Assembly: GCF_958299795.1 (NCBI RefSeq)
Contig: NC_133213.1
Coordinates: 2,246,033-2,310,032 of the forward strand
Direction of reading: 5' to 3'
Origin: Porites lutea
Taxonomy: Eukaryota; Cnidaria; Anthozoa; Scleractinia; Poritidae
DNA length: 64,000 bases
Of the stretch, positions 11,431-22,400 are shown one piece after another. A model generated the notes under the pieces. It was not told the origin of the DNA. It saw only the letters and a list, made by a program, of their open reading frames with translations, and did not search any database. Every line of letters starts with the position of its first letter. Position 1 is the first letter of the stretch. The position numbers and the translations under genes were made by a program.

Positions 11431-14400
11431 TTATCGCTTTAAAAAGATTTCTATTTCTTTCATCAGTGTACTAATGTTAGCTTCGCAGACTGTATTCTGT
11501 AATTTGGGCCGACTAACAACATATTCAAGACTTGCATGCAACGGAGGTCGAGCGTCAAGCTTGCGCAAACTTGAGAACAACTCCGCGGGGTGGTGAGATG
11601 ATGGGTACTGACGAAGGCCAGTTAGAACATCGTAGGCAAACTTGCTGTAGTGCGCAGTAGCGGATATGATCATTGGTCGATTAGGATGTGCAAAGCGGCT
11701 GGCGATGTCCATTGCGACAGCTGTGTGGGTATCCATTACGTACCCTGTGTGTTTAAAGGTGGATCTAATTGTATCCAGACACCTTTCTTCTGAGGTAAAG
11801 TCGGCTTTGAATACGGTGGATAGTTCGTTCCTAAGGTCATCTGAAATCTAAGAAAATGGCATTGACACTTCGAGACGTGTTAAGCTTTTAACATCGTTAC
11901 AGCGTGTCTCACATACGGCAACAAGGTTAAAGTTTGAAACATTGCGGAACTTCGTTGCTTTTTAAACAATTTTCAACCAAGACAAGCGTAAAGGGCTCAG
12001 TTCACGCAATTATGACGGCGACGCAAACAAAAATTCGCCCTGTCGGCAGAGCCTTTCTCTTTTCGGCTGCTTGAATTTGGCGTCAGTCCTCGCGAGAAGA
12101 CGAATACAGGCTCTGCTCGTAAGGTGACAAAAACAGCCTCAGTTAAAAAAAAGGTACGTGGGCTCTACACTTAATATCAAACAGTACAAGTTGCCGTTGC
12201 AAAAAAAGGCAAAGAAATGTACTGAAATTCAGAACGCGCATGTCGGGTTGGGAAGTTGGGAAGAGGTGCATTCACTGCCCACCTACCCCTCCCCTAAGCC
12301 ATTAACACTCAGCAAAATGATGGCTTAGGGGAGGGGTAGGTGGGCAGTTTCCTAGAAACGTTTAATGATCTTTTCCTTGTAGTTATAGGAATTCCTTGCT
12401 ATTGTCGCCGTCACGATTGCTTAAAATAAGTTTTGGCCAACCGTTCGCGAATCACGGAGATCTTGGTCAGCAAACCACCGCCAAAGTATGGCAAGAAATG
12501 ACACAGCTCTTTCGCGAAATGTAACTGCAGCGCGCTGAGAGAGGAAACCTAGACACAAGCTGTACTAACAGGGTTATCGCATGGGGAGATGAAGCCTTTA
12601 CTAGCCTCAGAAAACGGTCGACATTTCGCAGAGCCACAACTGGTTTCCCCTGCAAATAACGTCTGAGGATTCAACGCAGAAATTCCATACTGATGACGCG
12701 TCACCATCCAGATCTGAGCTGTACTTCTGATTGGTTGAAGCAAATTTCCCTCGCGGCACGACCAATCAGAAGAACTACACAGATGTGGGTAGTGACACGT
12801 CATCAGTATGGTATTTCTCCGCTTGCTCCTCTGACGACATTTCGCGGGGAAACTAAAGGTGGCGTGAAGAAATGTCGGCCGTTTTCTCAGACAAGCCCTG
12901 CACTAACCTTAAAGATCTTGTTTTCTTCCAGCGACCTCATCAAATTGGCCACAACTGTTCCACTCCCAGAAACGTGATAAATGAGTCTCTCTAGATTTGA
13001 TGATTTAAGGATATCTATGGATGGTGAGATGGTTGGTTGTAGGCGACGAGTTGCCATGTTGTATGATCCCGTATGAAAAAATTCTGTTAGAACGTTGTTC
13101 TCGTTTGACGCACAAACCAGGTTGTTGAAAGGTATGCCCATTTCCTGTGGAAAAAACAGCCCAGAGTTTATAAGGTTTTTTTACATACTGACCTTGACTC
13201 CACGCCTCCGGAATATTGCGTAAATTTCAATTTGGTAGTCACGAATTTGCCATTCCACAGAATTCTCAATCAGATTTGGCTGATTGACAAGGCTGGCATA
13301 GACAATTCTGCTTTTAACTCATAGAAAACGCCTCAGATTTGTAAACTACCATCTCATAAAGTTAAGAATATATGGAAATCATATATGAGAACTACCGGGT
13401 GTAGAATTATATGAACGAAGATCATCGCAGTTATAGACGCAACCTTTGCAGTTGAGATAAAAAAGAAAGAAAGCCCGAAAAAATAATTACAATATCTTAC
13501 CTTGACATAGTACGCCGCCAGAATATTGCCGAAATTTCCTGTTGGTACACATAAATCTGCCATCTCGCCCATCGAAATCGCTCCGGATTTCACAAGATCC
13601 AAGTAAGCAGAGGCGTGATACACAACTTGTGGTAGTAGCCTACCCCAGTTTAAGGAGTTCGCGGCACTTAATTGCACACTAAAGGTGTCCATAAGCTTTT
13701 TGTTAAAGGATAAATCGTTGAAGATTGTCTTTATTGCAGTTTGACAGAAGTCAAAGTCACCGTTTACTCCAATAACACGCGTATTCGGGTCATCTGCGGA
13801 TACCATTTGCGCTTTCTGGATTTCACTGACTCCTTCTTTTGGGTAGAGGACCATGACTGGAGTTTTAGGGTTACCTTTGGAAGTTAATGGAATTATCTAT
13901 CAGATTAAAGAGGCACCAAGAAACGAATGATGCACTTCCAGATATCACTAGCCCGCGAAGCTGGTGGGAATAGCAAGCGAGTACTGTAGTTTTTTGATGG
14001 TGGAGCCGCGAGAAGATTGGGAAAAAGTCAAATTGCATTTCGCCGCTAGCGGAAATCCCTCGCAGCTCCGCCACCAAGAAAGTACCCCGGACATAACAAC
14101 CCCGCAGGCTACGCAGGCCAAGGTATCACTAAGAACTGGTGCCTGTAAATTTTAGGTACCCAAGGGCATGTGTCGTACCCAATACGCTTCTCGTGTGAAA
14201 CAAATTCAACTGGAGCGCAGCAGATTACAAGAGCTTCCACTGTATATTCTTCACACTAATCATACATACCCTTGAAACCTTCCAGCACGGCGCTTCCGGT
14301 ATCACCAGACGTAGCCACAAGAATCAGAAATTTAACAGGTCCATCAGATGCCGACCTCCTAGAGATACCTTCGCTAAAAAAATGCGGCGTTAACTGCAAG

Positions 14401-17400
14401 GCAAGATCCTTGAAGGACGCTGTTGGTCCGTGAAATAGCTCATGCACATAATACTGGTCATTAAGTTTGACAAGAGGAGCTATCATCTCGTGTTGAAAGT
14501 TGTGAGAGTATGCTTTAGTTACCATGGACTGAAGGATAGAGGGATGGAGGTCGGTAGGTGATAACCATGTTTCTAGAATGCGTAAAGCTCCTTCTTTGTA
14601 GCTGCAGTTTACAAGTCTTTCCCACTGACCTAAAATAGGAACAAAGGCGCCACTGTGAAAGCTACACACTGTAGAAAGAAACTGGACCGAGTTAACTGTC
14701 GCAAAGACTTCTGGGATTGTTACTAGGGATAAGGGGAAAATGGTCAATAGGATCTTAAGCAAAGACGTTTTTGAGCGACGTACGTCAACCGGAAGTGTAG
14801 TCCGCTACACAGCCGTTTTTAGTTTCGTCACGCAACGCTCCTCCCCACTAACGTGACGACACTAAAAACGTCTGTGTAGCAGACTACCGGAAGTGAGGCC
14901 TTTTCCCAATTAACATGCCTAAACGTTACTAAAATTGTACTGCTAAGTGTCCGTTCTCTTGTAAAGAAGATTTGCCGAAAAATTGGGTAAAACCACTGCC
15001 CAAGGATGCAAAAAGCCGACTTCCGGTTAACGCCTATCGCTCAAAAACGTCTTTTCTTAAGTTCCCTATTAGCTGATTGGCGCGTCCCCTGTAACAATCT
15101 CACAATTGCGGGACGCATTTCGGCAACTAGTTCCCTCCTCGTTTCTAAACTGGGGTAAGGAAGGGCTAACTTTCACACGGCTGTCTAAGTTGGTTTATAG
15201 AGAAGGCAGTCGGTCTTCAGAGTAGCCGAGGAGGTTGTAAAGAAATTCAGCTGGACCATCTACGAAGGGTCTTCCAAAAACTATTGAGATCACCCTAGTT
15301 TCCCACGCAGACGTTAATTATGCGTTCTTTCCTCGCAAAAGGAACGCGTGATGAAGCCCGGAGAACTTCTGCGCGGAAGGCTAGATCATCCTAGTCTCCA
15401 ACGCTGCCATTTTTGTGTCGTCAAGCAACAATCAGGGGCACCCAACGTCAATTTTCGGAAAATATCTGTTCGGAAGACGATTTGAGATCTAGAATTTTCG
15501 GTACATTTGTTGGAAAATTTCTTGCTTGCCTGCCTAGTCTCCTAGCATTTTAGAACATCTAAAAAATGGTATAATTGCCCGTTTTTAACGGATTTGTCAC
15601 CTAGAATTTTCGGGAGCCTTTTTTCTGGCTGAAATTTTCGAAAAGGTAAGTTTTGATCCGTATAATTTTCGGAAGACTAGACTTTCAGCTAGGAAATCCG
15701 AACAGATGAAAACTTTTTAGGGGATGAAAATATGCCTATACACACTGTTTAAATACTAAAATACATTTAACAATACTATGTTTAAGTGGTTTTGAACTAT
15801 ATTTTCGTTGGATGCCCCTAAACAATGTAGCAGGCGCTTGAGAGTTATGGAAAATGCGCAAAAGCCCGCTAAACAAAGTAAGACACCTGGAAAACTAACC
15901 TAAAGAGAGGTGCGGTATGTTTTTTCTCGGTACATATAACCCTCCATCAGGAGCTAGACCTTCCAATACAACATCTAAAAACCCTGGACTTTCTTCCCCA
16001 TCCGGGTATTCCGTTCTTGTGCTAACGTATCCCGCATCACCACCCGCGGAGTCCATTAGTTGTTGGAAAACTTTTCCCGCAATTTCTTCAGCAGAATCAC
16101 CTCGAGCGCAGGTGATGCGAACATCGTAGCTGGACTCGTAAAATTGCTTCCGATATTGAAGAATCTCACTCATACTTATCCCTGAAATAAAAATCACGTG
16201 ATCAGCTAGTGCCAGGGAACAACGAAGGGGGTGGGAGAGAGGTGTACTTGGACCGATTATGGTGAAGGTTTTTTTTTCTCAAAATCAGTAAAGAAATCCG
16301 TAAAGCGTGGCGTAAGAGTCTTACGCGCGCGAAGCGCGCGAGCCTCACACGCCCGTAGCGTCTCTCCCCAGTCTGGCTTTCTGTTTTCAGCCTCGTTCCA
16401 GACCTTTTGTTTGACTGCTAACGTGTACTTCAATACGCAAAAATACGGAATGTTTTGCATTCTAGGTGAAGGTGTGCCACTGGAATTTTGAAACTCTTTT
16501 TTTTCATACTTTACCTTTATTGAAACATCTACAGACCTACAAAGAGGCGACCATCACGCACTCTATACCCTATCACATTCATCAGCACAATTTAGACTAG
16601 AAACAGAGAATACCTACCCACCGGACTACAAATTTTACACTTAAATTGTTGCCATAGCAGCTTGTAAATGTGTGGGTTAAAATTAACAATCCATGCGCCT
16701 ATTGTGAAACTATAAGACTTCTATCTCTGAAAATTATCGCTTTTTTTCTTCAACGGGAACCTAAACTTGTACCCAAATCTCCTACGGTCACACTGACACC
16801 AGTAAGATCTGGGTACAAGATTTCCAGGAAAACCATTCAAAGATGTCATTGAACGGCAGGCTCGAAAGAAATTTTATTTTTCTCCTGAAGTTTTCTCAAT
16901 ATTATTTTCTGCCAGCTATATTTTGAATATTGAACTGTACTGTATCTCTTAGAAATTTAAGTGGCAAACTTATATTTTGTAAATCACTTCACCATCATTC
17001 TGTCCAACAATGCGATTCACTTTCATCTCAGCTAGCCGATTCAAAATATCACCATCCTCCACATCCAAATACACAACCGTCCCAAGAGATTTGACATGTT
17101 CCATAGCTTTCTTGTGCATTGGATTAGAACCACTCAGAGAAATCACTGCGTCATTAGTAGAATACTGCAAGAGAGCCTGACCCTCGGCATTGACAAAGCC
17201 ATCTGATCCAACCTGTGAGAGCTACATGTATAAGAGAATACAAGTCAGCATTAAAGGAATTCTTACCTAGTTGCTCCACACTTTAAGCTCTTAAAACAGC
17301 TAACAGTAAACCCAAAAGTAGCTCAAAGAACATTTAACAATTTCTCCTCATAATAATAATGTTCAATAACACAGAAAAGATTAGGAAATAAAGCATGTTT

Positions 17401-18772
17401 AATACTACAGCAAAGTTAAGGGTTCCAACATGATTTGTGGAAAACATAATAATGAAAGGCAGTTTCCTTTATGACGCTAAATGATGGCTAATAACTGCTG
17501 GAATGCAATAGCCTTTCTCATTGGCTCTTGAATTACTGCATATTTTGACTGAATAGATGGACTTCAAGGCTGTCAATTACTTTAGACCAGGACATCTTTG
17601 GAAAAAGTAGACAAAGATTAGGCAGTTTCTGATCATAGCAGTATAGCAGAACTGTTATACACCGCAGATTTACATTTATCTCCACCCCTGGCCCCTGTGG
17701 GACTTGAACAAGGTTGGAATGGATAATAATTTTTAGACTTATAGAAATAACGGAACTGACTGGACAAACGGAATGTTCAAAGCAGCTTTTTATCTTTCTT
17801 TCTTTCTTGAATCACAGTCCTTACCTTATCTGCAACTGTCATTCCCCACACAGTTTCCAAAACATCATCATCAACATCAACTACTTTTCTTCCCAAGCGA
17901 TGTCCCAGGATTCTACCTACAGTTGTTTTGCCAGCTCCAGGACTCCCCATTAAAATAACATTGTTGCCCTGTTGTTATAAAAAACAAAAGACTTGAGCTG
18001 GCATGAGATTAAAGTTTTCAATCTGCAGGCAACAAGAGAGTTGGCAGACATAAACTGATGAGAAAATGCCATAATGGGATATCAAAGGGCTTGTAACTGA
18101 TTCTTATTAGTTGTGTATGTTAGTAATTCATTTTAGAAGTTCAGGCAGCTTAAAAAGGTCCAATAACAACCTGTTCAAGACCCTAAAAAGTGAGATTGTA
18201 TACCCTGTTTACAACTCAAGACCCTAAAAACCATGCCCTGTTTAGCAGCATATAATAATATTGTTTAGGCCAAATAAGGGAGTCCCAACAGGGTAAGGGG
18301 TCACTGTTAAGAAAATGGCTTTGCCCAGTGTATTGGCGGGTCAACTTCATACACCCCATTATAAAAACAAAACTGCATCACCAACACCTAAAAATTTTGG
18401 GGGGGAGGGGAGGGTCAAAATTAAATAACTTATTAAAAACGCGGGGCACTTGCTATTTTCTGGCCTGGGAGGGGGCCCTTGCAATTTTTTTTAAATCCTT
18501 GCCAAATATTTTTCCCTACCCCTCTCCCCCTTTTCACATAATATTGGCCCGGTAACCTTTTTATGTCTAGTCACCTTTGATCGAAATCCGCGAGTCAGAA
18601 ATCCTTTCTGATAGCTAAGAAATCGTCTTGAATGTTTTTTCCTCGGGCTTGTAGCGTAAAGACGAGAGCATCTTTCAAAAAAACCCGTCACCATCCGGGA
18701 AGAAGACACCCGTCGACCGGGTAAAAAGCACCTCGGAAGCCGTGGTAGTAATGTCATCTTAATGGACAACAT
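11431..18772 (-). CDS. THNSL1: Threonine synthase-like 1, with shikimate kinase-like N-terminal domain
   Basis: Eight minus-strand exons: 18772-18575, 17968-17825, 17212-16993, 16181-15900, 14629-14270, 13874-13501, 13144-12908 and 11847-11431, all GT-AG and in phase, giving 743 aa, as in human. Residues 1-66 are Arg/Ser/Leu-rich with few acids, a likely mitochondrial targeting peptide; Met6 (18757) is an alternative start. Residues 67-187 are shikimate-kinase-like with a P-loop GSPGAGKTT (74-82) and DVDDDVLE. From about 190 comes the PLP-dependent threonine synthase fold: HGPTASFKDLALQ with the presumed PLP Lys355, ATSGDTGSAV, the phosphate-binding loop PTGNFGNILAA and PSIDILKSSNLER. The metabolic role in animals is unsettled, since they do not make threonine this way. 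Introns carry several MITEs. The gene is divergent from POLR1G. Confidence 0.95.
12262..12370. mobile_element. Short palindromic element, CCACCTACCCC family, copy 2
   Basis: Near-perfect inverted arms CTGCCCACCTACCCCTCCCC and GGGGAGGGGTAGGTGGGCAG around a short centre, ending GAAACGTTTAATGATC as in the copy at 9123-9257. Lies in the last intron of THNSL1. Confidence 0.8.
12602..12893. mobile_element. MITE, TAGCCTGAGAAA family, copy 2
   Basis: Left end TAGCCTCAGAAAACGGTCG and right end CGGCCGTTTTCTCAGACAA. The interior shares GACCAATCAGAAGAACTACAC with the copy at 9591-9824 and is itself palindromic (GATGACGCGTCA against TGACACGTCATC). It ends about 15 bases from the 3' boundary of THNSL1 exon 7, just inside the last intron. 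Confidence 0.75.
14680..15160. repeat. Dispersed repeat in THNSL1 intron 4, split by a MITE
   Basis: GAGTTAACTGTCGCAAAGAC, TTCTGGGATTGTTACTAGGG and, on the far side of a 295-bp insertion, CCCCTGTAACAATCTCACAA and GGGACGCATTTCGGC match 22995-23140 in POLR1G intron 7, where the two halves are contiguous. The sequence at 14761-15054 is therefore a later insertion. The function of the shared unit is unknown. Confidence 0.75.
14761..15054. mobile_element. MITE, AAAGACGTTTTTGAGCGA family
   Basis: Inverted ends AAAGACGTTTTTGAGCGA and TCGCTCAAAAACGTCTTT, followed inwards by CCGGAAGT and ACTTCCGG. TCTTAAG is found at 14753-14759 and again at 15055-15061, a probable 7-base target duplication. The uninterrupted paralogous site at 22995-23140 supports the boundaries. 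Confidence 0.8.
15433..15820. mobile_element. hAT-like MITE, CAGGGGCACCCAACG family, copy 1
   Basis: Starts CAGGGGCACCCAACG and ends CGTTGGATGCCCCTA, with AACAAT directly flanking both ends. The body is full of AATTTTCGG-type segments. A second copy of the same length (388 bp, reverse orientation) lies at 40651-41038. The CAGGGG terminus suggests hAT, but a clean 8-base target duplication was not seen. In THNSL1 intron 4. Confidence 0.8.
16230..16490. repeat. GC-rich repeat-like block in THNSL1 intron 3
   Basis: Contains TTACGCGCGCGAAGCGCGCG and CCTCACACGCCCG, very different in composition from its surroundings. Overlapping open frames exist on both strands, as expected for a symmetric GC-rich block. 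Probably a remnant of a dispersed element; no second copy in the window. Confidence 0.4.
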
Positions 18773-19081
18773 GAAATGTAGGTCGAGTAGAAATCAACTG
18801 CATGATTAAAATGGGAGTAACTTAGGCATATGATGGCCATACAACTGCCACGTGTTAACCTACCCGACCGTCACGAAAGTTTACCCACGAGGGAAAGTTT
18901 GGTTATACTAAATATGTTTTTACATGAGGGGATAGTTTGTAGAACTGCTGACCAATTACTGCGGTCGCATTTGTCTGGCACGTGGAGAATTTCCATGATG
19001 GCTCCTTGATCATTGATCCTGTTCGAGTTTTTGGAAAAAAAATCTGTGAATGAGAACTATTTGGAAGCGGTGTTTTCGTCG
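18773..19081. promoter_or_regulatory. Divergent promoter region between THNSL1 and POLR1G
   Basis: About 310 bases separate the THNSL1 start codon (minus) from the POLR1G start codon (plus). Both promoters have to fit here. No obvious TATA box; a CACGTG E-box sits near 18850. Shared regulation is inferred from geometry alone. Confidence 0.55.
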
Positions 19082-19449
19082 ATGAGCAAAAGCGTAGGTA
19101 TTTTGTGGATTTTTAAGCACATTGACTTTTTGCTTTGTTGTGAATCATCATTGGAAACATACCAACATTACAACAACAGTGATGTTTACAATCGTATGAA
19201 CTAAGCTCATGTTGTTTACCAGATGCTGTTTTTTCTCTAGGAAGACAAAATTCCTTCATCCAACACAACTATGAGGTAACTGGTAGACAAAAACAAAACA
19301 TTTATGGTGCCGAGTTTGATTTTTGTGTTTTTTACAGTTTAGTAAATACATGTAATTATTCCTCCTATCACGTATGGTGACAGTACCGTATTTCCTCGAA
19401 TTATACTACTACATGAGAAATTTCTGCAATTTGTTTGGCTTAGAGGAGT

Positions 19450-19482
<33 letters not shown>

Positions 19483-22400
19483 GAAAATTACAAACCTTTT
19501 GTGGGTAGTAGTATAAACAAATAATAGCATGATTTGTAGTGATATTTGGCATAAATGTGATATTTCAAAATTGTCTCAAATTTCACTCACCTAACGGCTC
19601 GTGAAATTTCATATAACAATTATTTTGAAATATCACCCTTGGCATGCCAACTATCACTACAAATCATGCTATTACCCATACTGATAGCCAGGGACAATTA
19701 TTATTATTTTCGCACCAATAGGGGCCAGTTACTTGAGGGAGTCGATTATTACAAATATTGCTTACTGGAGGTCGTTCCCTACATATTTTGTATTGTTATC
19801 CCATTAAATAAAAAAAAATCACCTCATCAAATAAACTGACCATAGGGTTTTAAGAAATAGAAGATAGCGAGGGGTTGGGGGTGGGGGGGCGATTATTTTA
19901 AATATTTTCATCAAAGGGGGGTGATTATTCAAGAGGGGTGATTAATCAAGGGATGGCTATTATTGGAGGAAATATGGTATGTTATTGTTTTGTAGGACCC
20001 AGTGCCCTGTTGGACATGAACCTGTGGATTTAAGTGATTCAATAGATTGTCCGGCTGTTGAAGATGTTTTATCAGAAAATGACAGCTCATCACTTTGGCT
20101 GATCAAATTACCACATGATGTAAGTTATGCGTAGCATAGCATATTTTTAAGTGTGTTACACTTTTTTTGATTGTAAATAACAAAAGAGACATCAAGCAGA
20201 TGAGGGAAAATTAGATGCTAGCTAGTCACTGCAGTCTAAGGGCATCAAGGGTACCTATGTGACCTTTGAAATGAAAACCACTTGAAAATATATTTTTGTC
20301 AAATTATCGACAATACTGATCTTGCTTGTTTAGGGGTATAGAATGGTAAATTTGAGACTTTGCGAGACTGTGAGACCCTGGTTTCAAAATTGGAGATCAA
20401 GGCTTAAGCGTTTTTATCAATTCCAAGCCCGAGACTTTACTTCTAAGAAATCTGAGCGCAAGACTCTAATTTTGAGATAATGAAATGAAATGACCAAAAA
20501 CTAGCAGAAGCCCACCAATATTCTGCCTTGTCTCGTTTTACTGTCTTAATCTATTATTTCAGTTTGATAAGCTGTGCCCATGAACTCTGAAAATTCGACT
20601 CCTGAAGGCCAAATGGAAAGAAAAAATGACAAATCGAGGACTTCGAGACCCATCAGCAAAAAAATCAGAGACTTTGTGAAGAAAAATCACCCAAAAATGA
20701 GACTTCTAGACCCATAAAAAAACGCCTGCAAGATTTCGAGATCGGGCCAAAATTTTGCAAGACCCATGCTTCTCAAGGTACCATTCTATACCCCTTTGTT
20801 TGAACTGTTTAATTGAAGAGAGTCTCTTTCAAAGTGGGGTGGATTTGAAAGATTTTGTAGCATTGAAAATTATGTTAAGAAAGCCATCTTATTCTACTTT
20901 ATTTATTTATATTTACTGATTTATTTTATTTGTTTATTTGTTTGCTTTTATTCAGTTTGATGTCTCAAGTTTGTCTGGCCAGAATGTTATTTTAAATGGC
21001 TCACAAGATTTGCTCTATGTTAGTGAAAAGGTAAATAACATTTTGCCTCCAATAAACACCTTGGTTAATGTCAGGTTAGAAAATGTTTCTTTCCAAAATA
21101 GTACTTCTCATTCTTTGAACTCTTTGTGGGTTTGGTATTATGAAGTGAAATTTGCTGATGATCACTGCTTTTATAAGCCTTTATGGATAAAAAATAATGA
21201 TGTCCTTGTATTTCTTTTTTTTTTTTTAATTTATAGAATAAAGACAAGAGATATGAAATCCAGTCAAAGGAAGATTCTGGTGCTGAGGTATGTACTATGA
21301 TCCACTTTTCATCAATCCTTCCTGCAACTGCTATAAAATTACTTATATATTCCAGCACTTTGCTATGAGGTCAATTTATAGCTGTACTATCCCTAATTTA
21401 GATGGATACCATGTTCCCCTTTCTTCTGAAATTTTGAAATATACCAGTCAATTATAAGCCCTCTGGTGATTATTAGCAGTGGAAACAGGCCAGAAGGGCT
21501 ACCCTTAAGCTTTGGACTGGATGAGTGACCCTCCTCCCCCCTCCCCCACCCAAATGTCTTGAGATCCATTTTGGCCACCGGTCATTAGCAAGGGTGGCAC
21601 AGTGGTGAGAGCACTCGCCTCCCACCAATGTGGCCTGGGTTTCGATTCCTGGCGTCAACGCCATGTGTGGGTTTAGTTTGTTGTTGGTTCCCTGCCTTGC
21701 TCTGAGAGGTTTTTCTCCGGGTACTCCAGTTTTCCCCTCTCCTTAAAAGCCAACACTTCCAAATTCCAATTCGATCTGGAAATATGCACAGACACGTTTC
21801 AGTGAGTTCTTATAAACTCCATAGTGCTCCATGAGTAAACAAATTACAATGTGCAATTTATTATTATTATTATTATTAATTTCATTTACTTACAGTATAT
21901 ACTGGGTTTTTTAAAAATTCTTTTTAGTTATCTTCTTTCTCTGTTGTTCTTCCATCATCACGGAAAAAGTCACTGCGTGCTGGTAAGAATATAAATGACT
22001 GACACTTAACAGACATTACAATAATACAATAACAAAATCAATAATGCTGTTACTACAAAAATTCTGCTGAACAGGTTTCATTTGAATGGTTATCCTATAA
22101 ATCCTTTTTTGAGCATTGACAGTAAAATTTTAGGCCGTTTGAGGGGACCTTCTAATAGGTAAGTACCACACGGAGGTATAGCTGAAGAGGTTTCATTTAA
22201 GTGGTATTAATAACCTCATATGATTTCATCCACAGACTCAAAAGTTAGAAATACAGACTAAATTAATGGTACCACTAGAAAGTAATGCCATTGTCCACAG
22301 TCTCAAAAGTTAGTTCATATTTGATTTGGAAACTCTGAGGGGAAGGTTGCACTCCTAGGCATTCCATCTTTGTGAGCCATTTGTTGCAAATTTACGAGTT

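Noticed and set aside
16231-16491. 86-aa and 67-aa frames in THNSL1 intron 3
   Set aside because: Symmetric GC-rich block giving open frames on both strands, with no similarity I recognise and no splice link to the gene.
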